NCBI GenBank assembly: GCA_049281195.1
Contig: JBAPRR010000389.1
Coordinates: 1-14,022 of the forward strand
Length of the DNA stretch: 14,022 bases
DNA from: JBAPRR01 sp049281195
GTDB lineage: Bacteria > Actinomycetota > Acidimicrobiia > Acidimicrobiales > CAVXTF01
Direction: 5' to 3'
Shown: in pieces, positions 1 to 7,202 of the stretch
How the letters are laid out: each line of letters opens with the position of its first letter
Numbering within the stretch: the stretch's first letter is position 1
Translations under genes and position numbers: made by a program
Notes under the pieces: generated by a model
The model's input: the letters and a program-made list of their open reading frames with translations, nothing else
The model's database searches: none
Told to the model about the DNA's origin: nothing

Positions 1-74
1 GGACGATGTCGTGCGTCTGACCAGGAAGCACGCGACGTTTCCCATTCGGGAGGTACCCCCTGCCACAAGGTGGT

Positions 75-464
75 TCAGAAGTTACGAGTCGCAGCATGAA
101 TCGGATCTGCCCACTGTGGTCTCGGAATGAGGCAGAAGGGGTGTCCGGCCGGATCGGCGCAGACGTGTTCCTCGGCCGATAGGAGCCGTCCACCGAGTTC
201 GAGCACATCGTGGCCAGCCGCAGCGAGATCGTCGACCATCACGTCGAGGTGGAACTGCTGTGGGTGGCTCGGATCACCCCAGTGCGGCGGTTGGTGGTCC
301 GGGGCGAGCTGGAAGGCGATACCTGATCTCGTATCGTTCGTGGCGATCACGACCCACTCTTCGCTCGTATAGGTGATCGACAGCCCGAGCAGTACCGAAT
401 AGAAGCGGGCCAACGCGGCAGGCTGCGGGCAATCGACGACGACATGATGCAGGCGACCGATCAT
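75..464 (-). CDS. VOC family protein (glyoxalase-like domain)
   Basis: This encodes a 129-residue single-domain protein of the vicinal oxygen chelate fold. Visible family marks are the opening LHHVVVDCP strand (residues 5-13), the ALARFYSVLLGL helix, the FHLDVMVDDL segment (71-80) that starts the second beta-alpha-beta unit, and the closing DPAGHPFCLIPRP (104-116). These resemble the Glyoxalase_6 type of the superfamily. Substrate is unknown: these small proteins include isomerases, dioxygenases and drug-binding proteins, and family membership alone does not say which. The frame is open to 548, but the ATG at 464 puts the first beta strand right at the N terminus and removes an overlap with the upstream methyltransferase. 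It lies 64 bp downstream of that gene on the same strand and may be co-transcribed. Family is confident, function is not. Confidence 0.85.
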   Translation of the reverse strand: MIGRLHHVVVDCPQPAALARFYSVLLGLSITYTSEEWVVIATNDTRSGIAFQLAPDHQPPHWGDPSHPQQFHLDVMVDDLAAAGHDVLELGGRLLSAEEHVCADPAGHPFCLIPRPQWADPIHAATRNF

Positions 465-528
465 GGCTGCTGCGACCGTTCGTTCGCGTCGTCCGCGGCT
501 ATGGAGATCAGGCCGGTACCCCTCGATC

Positions 529-1107
529 TCAGTTCCACGATTTCTCACCAGCCTTGTGAGCGATGAAGCTCATCATCCCGTCGACGATGAGCGTGATCTT
601 CTCGAACCCGATCGTCTGCAAACGAGGAAGGAACGAACCCACCTCCACCGGGTTATACGTGTCTTCAACGTGGAAGTGGTGCAGGTGGTCGCTGGCCAAG
701 CTGTCAGCACCGATGAGGACACCGCCGGGTCGCAGCACCCGCAATGCCTCGGCAAGGAGACGGTTCTGCAGCGACACCGTTGGCACGTGGTGCAGCATCG
801 TGAAGCACGCGACGGAATCGAATGACTCGTCCGCGTATTCGAGCGCTGCTGCGTCACCGCTTACGATCTGCACATTGGTACCGGCAAGCCGGCTGGCGAG
901 GGCTGTGGCTGCTTCGGCGTCGACCTCCAGCGCGACCAGATGACGCACCTTGGAGCGGAGCCAGTCGGTGGCGGCTCCCGGGCCGGGGCCGATCTCGAGC
1001 ATCGTTTCACCGAGATCGAGACCGGCAACGAGCGTTGGCAGAATGTTCACTTGGATGTGCTCGGCCCAATGCGGGCTTGCGCACAACGCTGCGTGGTTTT
1101 CGTTCAT
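529..1107 (-). CDS. Class I SAM-dependent methyltransferase
   Basis: This is a 192-residue Rossmann-fold methyltransferase. Motif I is LEIGPGPG (37-44), followed by the acidic residue at the end of strand 2 (ALEVD, E61), SGDAAAL (83-89) before motif II, a DSVACFTMLHH stretch (97-107) and LRPGG (125-129). The order and spacing fit the Methyltransf_11/25 class. The acceptor is not evident; short proteins of this kind beginning with Met-Asn-Glu-Asn-His are usually annotated only as class I methyltransferases. The frame is open to 1227, but that would run into the divergent AraC-type gene. ATG 1107 starts the conserved MNENHAALC segment, so it is preferred, although no strong ribosome-binding site precedes it. 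The gene is divergent from the regulator at 1162 and followed by the VOC gene, which makes both candidates for control by that regulator. Confidence 0.88.
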   Translation of the reverse strand: MNENHAALCASPHWAEHIQVNILPTLVAGLDLGETMLEIGPGPGAATDWLRSKVRHLVALEVDAEAATALASRLAGTNVQIVSGDAAALEYADESFDSVACFTMLHHVPTVSLQNRLLAEALRVLRPGGVLIGADSLASDHLHHFHVEDTYNPVEVGSFLPRLQTIGFEKITLIVDGMMSFIAHKAGEKSWN

Positions 1108-1161
1108 CTTCAAAGCGTAAGCAGGCGACCTTCGCAGGCATAGGCCGTACGCTGCCATCCT
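1108..1161. promoter_or_regulatory. Compact divergent promoter region with operator-like repeats
   Basis: Only 54 bp separate the starts of the methyltransferase (minus) and the AraC-type regulator (plus). It holds a 6-bp inverted repeat, AGCGTA at 1114-1119 and TACGCT at 1148-1153, and a direct repeat GCAGGC at 1121-1126 and 1134-1139, 13 bp apart. Direct half-sites are typical of AraC-family binding, but these are short and could be chance. No clear -35/-10 pair is visible, and both transcripts may be leaderless. The regulatory role is inferred from position. Confidence 0.35.
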
Positions 1162-1959
1162 GTGTCGCCAGACGGACAAGGTTCGTGGACCGACCGGGCC
1201 GAGGACGACGCGCCGGAAGTCCCGCAACCTGCTGTGGTGGTAGCGACGTTTGCCATGGCAGCAGGGTCACGTTTCGAGTGGCACACCCACCGCGAACATC
1301 AATTGGCATGGGCACCTACCGGAGTGCTCACGGTGGTAACAGACGCGGCCACGTGGGTGCTGCCGCCGACGCGGGCGTTGTGGATCCCGGCAGAACTGGC
1401 GCACGAGACGTTGGCATCGTCGGGCCGGGCCACCATGCGATCGCTTTACCTGCGTCCTGACCTCTGCCCCATCGCATGGCCCGAACCCCGGCCGGTGATG
1501 GCGATCCCGCTGCTTGCTGAGCTCATTACCTATTTGGAGTCGGCCTCTCTCGACGAACAGCGGCGCGGTCATATCGAGACGCTGTTACTCGACCTTCTCG
1601 AACCGGTCGCCCTGACGACCATAGAGGTACGGCTGCCGGCCGAAGTCCGTGCCAGGGAAGTCGCGCAAGCGTTAGCCGACAACCCAGCCGACAAACGCAC
1701 GCTCGGCGAGTGGGGTCGTTGGGTGGGAGCGAGTGAAAGGACGTTGGCCCGGACATGGTGCGCAGACACCGGAGTGCCCTTCGGACGCTGGCGCACCCGG
1801 TTGCGTCTGCAGGCGGCATTGCCGGCACTCGCTGCCAACGAACCGGTGAGCACAGTGGCTCGCCGAGTGGGCTACGACACCACCAGCGCGTTCGTGGCCG
1901 CTTTCGGACGCGAGACCGGGGTCACTCCGGCCACCTATTTCCACGACCCTGCAACGTGA
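1162..1959 (+). CDS. AraC-family transcriptional regulator with N-terminal cupin
   Basis: This is a 265-residue regulator. The N-terminal half is a cupin-like sensor, with the histidine cluster HTHREHQLAW (41-50), a tryptophan-valine core strand and PPTRALWIPAELAHE (68-82), which is typical of the AraC_binding fold. The C-terminal 100 residues form the two helix-turn-helix units: the first near 181-200 (LGEWGRWVGASERTLAR) and the second near 228-258, carrying the family signature ARRVGYDTTSAFVAAF and GVTPATYF. The GTG at 1162 is the first possible start because an in-frame TAG lies at 1141. No Shine-Dalgarno site is visible, so a leaderless transcript is likely. It is divergent from the methyltransferase-VOC pair, the usual arrangement for a regulator of the adjacent genes plus itself. 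The inducer is unknown. Confidence 0.92.
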   Translation: MSPDGQGSWTDRAEDDAPEVPQPAVVVATFAMAAGSRFEWHTHREHQLAWAPTGVLTVVTDAATWVLPPTRALWIPAELAHETLASSGRATMRSLYLRPDLCPIAWPEPRPVMAIPLLAELITYLESASLDEQRRGHIETLLLDLLEPVALTTIEVRLPAEVRAREVAQALADNPADKRTLGEWGRWVGASERTLARTWCADTGVPFGRWRTRLRLQAALPALAANEPVSTVARRVGYDTTSAFVAAFGRETGVTPATYFHDPAT

Positions 1960-2018
1960 GTGGTGAGACGAACCCCGTTCATGACGGCGGTCAAGCATTC
2001 GGCATGTAACCGGAGCTC

Positions 2019-2240
2019 ATGGCGTGGCGCCAGATCATCGACGCGTCGGCGAAATTTCCTCTCGCATCAGGAAATGAAGTCGACCCCCCAGCGTTGGACT
2101 TAGAGATGGCTGAGCTCAGGGGCCTTGCCGCCCCCTATGACCGGACGAGTGAAGTACCACATCCGAATATGGAACTCCTCGAGGCAAATCGTTCGATCTA
2201 CAGCGCTTGGGTACGTGAGCAATTCGATCGGCTCTGGTGA
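2019..2240 (+). CDS. Doubtful small hypothetical protein (73 aa)
   Basis: I do not recognise this ORF. It begins ATG with a GGAG at 2012-2015, an unusually short 3-base spacing, and ends LW-stop. It has no signal peptide, membrane segment or known motif. Base use at third codon positions is less GC-rich than in surrounding genes, which argues against a long-standing functional gene here. It may be a recent arrival, the 3' remnant of a larger gene, or no gene at all. It is listed because it fills most of the only sizeable unassigned interval in the window. Confidence 0.25.
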   Translation: MAWRQIIDASAKFPLASGNEVDPPALDLEMAELRGLAAPYDRTSEVPHPNMELLEANRSIYSAWVREQFDRLW

Positions 2241-2294
2241 TGAGGAGTTCCGGCACGTGATTCCGATGTGAGGGTTCGGTAATCGCTGACGAAC

Positions 2295-2301
2295 AGGGAG
2301 G
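2295..2301 (+). promoter_or_regulatory. Strong ribosome-binding site for the patatin gene
   Basis: AGGGAGG lies four bases before GTG 2306. This is the best Shine-Dalgarno match in the plus-strand run. It fixes the patatin start and suggests efficient translation of the first gene of the cluster. Confidence 0.7.
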
Positions 2302-2305
2302 ACCT

Positions 2306-3304
2306 GTGACGATCAAGGAAGAATCAGCGGGAGGGTCGTTTCGGCTCGACACCCTCCTCCGCGACGAAGACCCGGGCCAGCTGAGGCCGGCGCTCGACGT
2401 CTTGGCGGATATCGCCGAAGAGCCAAGTGATTTGACGAACGGAGTCGGGCAATCGTCACGTCACAAGCACGCAGATGCGAGCGGAGACCGGACCGCGTTT
2501 GTACTCGGCGGCGGTGGAAGCTTGGGGGCTGTCCAGGTGGGCATGCTCTACGCCCTGCTCGAGGCGGGTATCCGACCTGACTTCGTGGTGGGGACGTCGA
2601 TCGGGTCAATCAACGCTGCGTATTTCGTAGGGCACATGAGTCTCGACGGCGTCAACTCGCTGGCAGAGCTGTGGTCATCGATCAGGCGAACGGACGTGTT
2701 CCCGATCAATGTCCGAAGCCTCGTGCGGGGCGTGACGGGACATCGTGACCACCTCTTCGAAGTGCTGGGACTGCGCACGGTCATAGCTCGCGCGGATCTC
2801 GGGTTCTCGCGTCTCGAAGAGGCTCCCGTACCCATCCACGCCGTAGCGACCGACCTCCTCAGCGCTAAGCCCGTCGTTCTTTCGAGCGGCGACGCCACGT
2901 TGGCTCTGCTGGCTAGCGCGGCAATACCCGGCGTCTTCCCACCGGTGAGTGTCGCAGGCCGACTGCTCGTCGACGGTGGTGTGCTGGCGAACGTTCCTGT
3001 GTCTCAGGCAGTCGAACTCGGAGCGAACAGGTTGTACGTTCTCCCTGCGATGTCAGAGGAAGTCTCCGACGTCTCAGGCGGTGCCATCGACCTGATGCAA
3101 CGTTCGATCATGGTCGCCACTTCAGCTCTCAGTCGAGGCGATCTGCTCAAGGTGGCGGACCTTGCGGAGCTCTACATGCTGCCTGTGCCGTCGACCGCCC
3201 AGCGCTCCATCTTCGATTTCAGCGACACGTCCGCGTTGATAGAGGACGCCTACCTCTCCACCACAACTTGGCTTAGTGCGTCGAAGCACGAGGTCGCCCG
3301 ATGA
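2306..3304 (+). CDS. Patatin-like phospholipase family protein
   Basis: This is a 332-residue patatin-fold serine hydrolase, a class that cleaves acyl ester bonds in phospholipids and other lipids. All family signatures are present: the oxyanion-hole glycine loop GGGGSLG (68-74), the nucleophile elbow GTSIG with Ser98 (96-100), and the DGG motif with catalytic Asp223 (223-225) in LLVDGGVLANVP. The Ser-Asp dyad is therefore intact. The patatin domain starts near residue 62. The preceding 60 residues are charged, low in hydrophobics and likely flexible; there is no signal peptide or membrane segment, so it should act from the cytoplasmic side. It begins with GTG behind a strong ribosome-binding site. 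Its TGA overlaps the ATG of the DegV gene by four bases, implying translational coupling. It is like the short RssA/YchK-type bacterial patatins. The exact lipid substrate is not readable from sequence. Confidence 0.95.
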   Translation: MTIKEESAGGSFRLDTLLRDEDPGQLRPALDVLADIAEEPSDLTNGVGQSSRHKHADASGDRTAFVLGGGGSLGAVQVGMLYALLEAGIRPDFVVGTSIGSINAAYFVGHMSLDGVNSLAELWSSIRRTDVFPINVRSLVRGVTGHRDHLFEVLGLRTVIARADLGFSRLEEAPVPIHAVATDLLSAKPVVLSSGDATLALLASAAIPGVFPPVSVAGRLLVDGGVLANVPVSQAVELGANRLYVLPAMSEEVSDVSGGAIDLMQRSIMVATSALSRGDLLKVADLAELYMLPVPSTAQRSIFDFSDTSALIEDAYLSTTTWLSASKHEVAR

Positions 3305-4188
3305 GCGTCACAGTCGTCACTGACTCCGCCGCCTCATTGCCCGCTGGGGCCGTCGGCGACCTGGGAATCGTGGTAGTCCCGATGACCCTGGTGCTCGGGG
3401 GCCTGGTCTACGCCGACGGAGATCTCTCCCCCGAAGAGTTGGTGCTCCGGTCGGAAACAGAACATGTAAGTACGTCGGCGCCGAGTCCGGGGGACTTCTT
3501 GAAGGCGATAGCCAGGTCCACCGAGCAGGCAGAGAACGGCGGTCAGGTGCTCGTGCTCACCGTTTCGTCCTCCATGAGCGCGACATACGAGGCGGCGCTC
3601 ACGGCGGCCAGCTATGTCGACGACGTCGATGTGAGCGTCATAGATACCGCCACAGCCGCGGGTGCGCAGGGCCTGGTCGTCATGGCGGCAGCCCAAATGG
3701 CGGCGACGGGAGCACCTCTGGCCGAGGTGGCATCCCGCGCACAACGCGTCGCCGATGACGTGCGCCTCATGGCGACACTCAGGAACCTCGACCATCTGGC
3801 TCGCTCCGGTCGCGTCCCACAGGCCGCGGCATGGGCAGGGCGCACCGTAGGTGTGCAGGTCATGTTCGAATTCTCGGGCGGCAAGGCAAGACCCCGCCGT
3901 CCGGCGCGAACCGAGCGTGGTGCTCTCGGGCGCATGGTCGAGGCCATGGTCCGATCGCGGCCCGGTCGCAAAGAGGGCTCCGGCGCACGCGCAGTCCTTC
4001 GAGGAGCGGTTCTGGAAGCGCAAGCGAAGGAATCCGCGGCCACTCTTCACGGACTTGTCAACACTGCCGTGCCAGAAGCCGACATCTTCGAAGCGCCTTT
4101 TAGCTCGGTGATGGTCGCGCACACCGGGCCGGACCTTGTCGGCCTGGCCTGGTGGTGGGAGGAATTCAAAGATGACGGGGGCCGTTAA
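3301..4188 (+). CDS. DegV family fatty-acid-binding protein
   Basis: This is a 295-residue DegV-family protein, close to the usual 280 or so. Family marks are the N-terminal TDSAASLP (7-14), TSAPSPGDF (58-66), the VSSSMSATYEAA loop (88-99), the IDTATAAGAQGL segment (114-125), the LRNLDHLARSGRV helix (160-172) and the C-terminal AHTGPDLVGLAWW (273-285). DegV proteins hold a single fatty acid in a deep pocket, and the FakB members present it to the kinase FakA for conversion to acyl-phosphate. That role is family knowledge; no FakA is in this window, so the partner must be elsewhere if it exists. The ATG overlaps the patatin stop (ATGA at 3301-3304). A protein that releases fatty acids and one that binds them are thus probably made together. 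Confidence 0.93.
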   Translation: MSVTVVTDSAASLPAGAVGDLGIVVVPMTLVLGGLVYADGDLSPEELVLRSETEHVSTSAPSPGDFLKAIARSTEQAENGGQVLVLTVSSSMSATYEAALTAASYVDDVDVSVIDTATAAGAQGLVVMAAAQMAATGAPLAEVASRAQRVADDVRLMATLRNLDHLARSGRVPQAAAWAGRTVGVQVMFEFSGGKARPRRPARTERGALGRMVEAMVRSRPGRKEGSGARAVLRGAVLEAQAKESAATLHGLVNTAVPEADIFEAPFSSVMVAHTGPDLVGLAWWWEEFKDDGGR

Positions 4189-4239
4189 CCGCTCCACGAA
4201 TCACGGTGCCCGAGTGGCCGTTCGCGAGCTGGATTGATC

Positions 4240-5475
4240 ATGACCGCCGAAGTGGCCCCGGTCCTTGAGGAGAACCGAACCGGCGACGCGTCTGCGGAGT
4301 CCGGCGCCGACGCGGATAGCGAAGGTGGGCACAAGAAATCTGCCAAGCGCAAATGGAAGTGGGCTCGCCGCGCCTTGTTGGTCGGCCTGTCCGGTGTAGC
4401 GGTCTGGTTCTTGGCACAGAGGGGAGCAGAGCTGCGAGGTGCGGGGCACCTGCTCTCGCGCGCCGACTGGCGCCTGGTGGCCATAGCAGTGCTCTTCGAA
4501 GCCGCGTCAATGGTGGTTTTCGCCAGGATGCAGCGGTGGTTGCTCCGTGCCGGAGACGTGAGACTGCCGCTACGCACCATGGTGGAGATCACGCTGGCCG
4601 GAAATGCCATCGCCACCACCCTGCCGGGCGGAGTGGCCTGGGCAGCTGCGTGGGCATTCGGGCAACTGCGCCGGCGCGGGGTGGACCGTTTTTTGCGGGT
4701 GTGGGTGTTCCTGGTCGCCGGTGCGGTCTCGAGCTTCGCCCTTTTCGTCGTGGTGGCGGTCGGTATCGAGGTGGCCGGTGGCCGTGGTCCTGTCGCCGGA
4801 CTTCGGTGGGCCGCACTCGGTCTCGCCGCCATCCCGGTTGCGGCGTTGCTTGTATCACCGGCAAAGCGTCTGCCACCGGTGCAACACGCCGCGAAGCAAT
4901 TGGGCGCCTTTGTACGTCGCCACGTACCCGGGGGACGAAAGCTGCTCACCTCGGAGCAAAAGCTGGTCGAGCATTTGGAAGCCGTCCACCTGAGCCCCCT
5001 TCAGTGGGCCGAGGTGCTCGGCCTGGGCCTGTTGAACTGGCTATATGACTGCGCAGTGCTCGTATGCGCGATGGAGGCGTTACACCTAGGAGTCCCGTGG
5101 CGGGCCATCTTCGTCATTTACGGGGTCACACAGATCGCTGCGAGCCTGCCGATAACACCGGGTGGTGTGCTCGTGGTGGAGGGCAGTCTCGCGGCGATGC
5201 TCACCGCGTACGGGGTACACACCGAAGCTGCTCTCGCCACCGTCGTCGTGTACAGGGTGGTGAGCTTCTGGGGGCTCGTGCCGATCGGGTGGGGCGTATG
5301 GATCGCACTCGACCTGATGCAGCGGCGGGGACTCGTTCGTCGCGTTCATCCATGGGCGTTCCATACAGCGCATACAGACAAGGAAAAGCTCGCCTTGCTT
5401 CCTGACCCGGCTCCTTGTCACGGGTGCGACGAAGAAGCGAAGAGTTCCAAGTGGAGCGCATCGGAAGTTTCGTGA
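4240..5475 (+). CDS. Lysylphosphatidylglycerol synthase TM-type membrane protein (UPF0104, flippase-like)
   Basis: This is a 411-residue polytopic membrane protein of the LPG_synthase_TM / YbhN family. It has about seven to eight hydrophobic spans (near 43-60, 78-95, 114-138, 152-176, 186-206, 256-279, 287-304, 331-357), with the family signatures TLPGGVAWAAAWAFGQLRRRG (127-147) and LPITPGGVLVVEGSLAAML (303-321). In MprF-type proteins this domain flips the modified lipid; stand-alone members are proposed lipid or glycan-lipid translocases. There is no aminoacyl-transferase domain here, so the protein should not make lysyl-PG itself. The N terminus (1-40) is acidic then lysine-rich and cytosolic. 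The C-terminal tail carries CHGC (393-396), possibly a metal or redox pair. ATG 4240 is preferred over the TTG six bases earlier, but the ribosome-binding site is weak. It sits 51 bp after DegV in the same run. Confidence 0.9.
   Translation: MTAEVAPVLEENRTGDASAESGADADSEGGHKKSAKRKWKWARRALLVGLSGVAVWFLAQRGAELRGAGHLLSRADWRLVAIAVLFEAASMVVFARMQRWLLRAGDVRLPLRTMVEITLAGNAIATTLPGGVAWAAAWAFGQLRRRGVDRFLRVWVFLVAGAVSSFALFVVVAVGIEVAGGRGPVAGLRWAALGLAAIPVAALLVSPAKRLPPVQHAAKQLGAFVRRHVPGGRKLLTSEQKLVEHLEAVHLSPLQWAEVLGLGLLNWLYDCAVLVCAMEALHLGVPWRAIFVIYGVTQIAASLPITPGGVLVVEGSLAAMLTAYGVHTEAALATVVVYRVVSFWGLVPIGWGVWIALDLMQRRGLVRRVHPWAFHTAHTDKEKLALLPDPAPCHGCDEEAKSSKWSASEVS
5463..5475 (+). promoter_or_regulatory. GTGA start/stop overlap with ribosome-binding site
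   Basis: GGAAG at 5463-5467 lies four bases before GTG 5472. That GTG shares bases with the TGA (5473-5475) ending the flippase-like gene. This defines the start of the membrane hydrolase better than the TTG at 5415 or GTGs at 5424 and 5451, all of which would overlap the upstream gene much more. Confidence 0.6.
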
Positions 5476-7136
5476 AGGGCCTCTGGAGACCGAAGGTCTC
5501 GTATTGGCTACTGCTTCTCTGTGTGGTTCCACCCATTGTCGAAACTGCGATCGTTCTGCTCCTGATCCCGGGTTCGGCTCCCACCCTGGCTCCTCAAGCG
5601 AGCGCGGTAGCGCCGTTCGGGGTGTTCCACGACCTCAGATGGCTGAGTGTCTACGCCAATTCGTGGCTGACCTTCGGGCTGCTGGCAGGCGCGACCCTTG
5701 TCGTGCGGGGGGTGCTCACAGCATTGAGCGTGCGATTGGCCTGGCCGGCGACAACCTCTCCGCCAGCGGTGGGAAAGCTCATGTTGAGAGGCGTGGGATC
5801 GACGACATTCGCCGCTGTTTTGCTGGCCCCGAGTGTGGCTCTCCTTTTCGCGCTGGCCGTAGTTCCGGTCTCGTGGCTGTTCCTGGCAGGTGCTCCCCTG
5901 GCACTCGGCATCGCCGTGGTGGTCCACCCCATCGCCATCTCGGGCGGATGGTGGAAGCGCGCGATCCCGCTTCGCGCCATCGGTTGGGTTGCCATGAGCT
6001 TCTTCGTCATGACCGTCGCCGCCGGTGTCGTCGCCTGGGTACCGCATTGGGTCGACTTCGTAGTCGACGTGGTCGTCGGTGTGTTCAACGCCAGAGCGTG
6101 GGTGGGGATGGTCGGCGCGGTCGTAGAGCCCAGACATGTTCGTGGGCTGGTGCCGGCTGTGCCGGCCGCGTTGGCGGTGATGGTTGCAATAGTCGCGCTC
6201 GGAAGCGTGAACGGCTTCACCCACGTGAACCCGCGCAACCCGGGAGGAGTATCCGAAGCGTTCACGAGTGTTGCGGCACGCGGAGAGCGCGCTGTGCTCG
6301 TCGTCGCCGGATACGGCTCGCACTGGAACGGCAAGGAGAAACACCCGGTGCCGGGGAGCTTCTTCGAAGTTCAGTTCTCTTACTCGGGGCTCGGACCATC
6401 TGGCCAACCGCTCCCCTATACCAGTGCGGAAACGGTCAAGCCACTGAAGGTGCTCGACGCCGAGATGGCGCAACAGGTGGCCAAGCTCCATGAGGAGAGT
6501 GGCGACCGGGTCGATATCGTGGCCGAGAGCGAGGGAGCTTTGGTGGCGGCGACCTACCTGGTCTCTTTTCGCCACGCCCCTGTCTCGACTGTTGTCCTGG
6601 CGAGCCCGTTAATCGATCCAGGGCGAGTTTCATACCCGGTGCGTTCTTCATCGGTGGGCTTCGGAGTGGCGTCGCGATACGCCATGCATCTGCTGGGCAG
6701 CGCATACCAGTCGGTTGCCCCGATCGACTTGAACCCGGAGAGTGCGTTCTTGGAGTCGGTCAACCGGCTCGCTCCGCTCTTGCAACAGGTCATCGCATGT
6801 CCGGTGGCCGGGGTGCGCAAGTTCGCCTTCTTACCCTTGGCCGACGCCACGGCGGCCCCTGTGCACATAACGTTGCCCTTTCACTCTGTGGTGGTGTCCG
6901 CGTTCCACGGTGGGCTGGTCGGAAGTCCTCCCACAGACCGCCTCATCGCCCAGGTACTCGAGGACAAGACCCCCGCCGGCAGTGGCGTGCTCCACGATCT
7001 GGACACTGTCATCGCCGCCTCCTCAGCGGCGTGGCAGGTACCGTCCCTCGCTCTTTCCAGCTATTCCCGTGTCATCCCCGCGCACCAGACCCTGGTCTCC
7101 ACCTGCAATGCATTGGCCGAGGCCCTGAAGTCCTGA
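5472..7136 (+). CDS. Multi-spanning membrane protein with C-terminal alpha/beta-hydrolase-like domain
   Basis: This is a 554-residue protein I cannot assign to a named family. The N-terminal half has about six hydrophobic spans (near 11-33, 62-86, 108-130, 132-155, 168-190, 228-248). The second half looks like a serine hydrolase: strand LVVAGYGSHWNG (276-287), a nucleophile-elbow-like VDIVAESEGALVAATYLV (347-364) with Ser353 in A-x-S-x-G, an Asp in PLADATAAP (D458) and a His in VSAFHGG (H479). Their order and spacing suit a Ser-Asp-His triad. The elbow has Ala in place of the usual first Gly. The hydrolase domain follows the last membrane span directly, so it is tethered at the membrane; which side is unclear. 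The gene overlaps the flippase-like gene by four bases (GTGA). A membrane lipase or acyltransferase acting on the translocated lipid is a reasonable guess, not more. Confidence 0.85.
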   Translation: MKGLWRPKVSYWLLLLCVVPPIVETAIVLLLIPGSAPTLAPQASAVAPFGVFHDLRWLSVYANSWLTFGLLAGATLVVRGVLTALSVRLAWPATTSPPAVGKLMLRGVGSTTFAAVLLAPSVALLFALAVVPVSWLFLAGAPLALGIAVVVHPIAISGGWWKRAIPLRAIGWVAMSFFVMTVAAGVVAWVPHWVDFVVDVVVGVFNARAWVGMVGAVVEPRHVRGLVPAVPAALAVMVAIVALGSVNGFTHVNPRNPGGVSEAFTSVAARGERAVLVVAGYGSHWNGKEKHPVPGSFFEVQFSYSGLGPSGQPLPYTSAETVKPLKVLDAEMAQQVAKLHEESGDRVDIVAESEGALVAATYLVSFRHAPVSTVVLASPLIDPGRVSYPVRSSSVGFGVASRYAMHLLGSAYQSVAPIDLNPESAFLESVNRLAPLLQQVIACPVAGVRKFAFLPLADATAAPVHITLPFHSVVVSAFHGGLVGSPPTDRLIAQVLEDKTPAGSGVLHDLDTVIAASSAAWQVPSLALSSYSRVIPAHQTLVSTCNALAEALKS

Positions 7137-7202
7137 CCGGAAGTCGCAAAGCCAGACCAGATTGCTGGGTTTATGTGAATTCCCGGCGTTACGCTCTCGC
7201 TC

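Larger units (their letters stand above)
1960..2305. other. Weakly coding intergenic stretch (346 bp) with a doubtful small ORF
   Basis: No gene of recognisable family lies between the AraC-type regulator and the patatin gene. The only sizeable frame is a 73-codon ORF at 2019-2240 (plus strand), starting ATG with GGAG only three bases before it. Its third-position GC is roughly 58 percent by eye, well below the neighbours, and I recognise no motif; the second half reads like a plausible amphipathic helical end (NMELLEANRSIYSAWVREQF). It could be a small hypothetical protein or the remnant of a decayed gene. The last 65 bp must hold the promoter of the patatin run, but I cannot point to a convincing -35/-10 pair. 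Confidence 0.4.

Noticed and set aside
1..130. Plus-strand frame open from base 2 to a stop at 128-130, possibly the 3' end of a gene entering the window
   Set aside because: Only 42 codons, no recognised motif, and it overlaps the VOC gene on the other strand by 56 bases. Bases 1-74 hold nothing else I can assign.
5508..6575. Long antisense frame opposite the membrane hydrolase, and similar long antisense frames at 3334-4197 and 4185-4949
   Set aside because: They are Arg/His/Pro-rich translations without motifs, expected shadows of high-GC coding sequence on the opposite strand.
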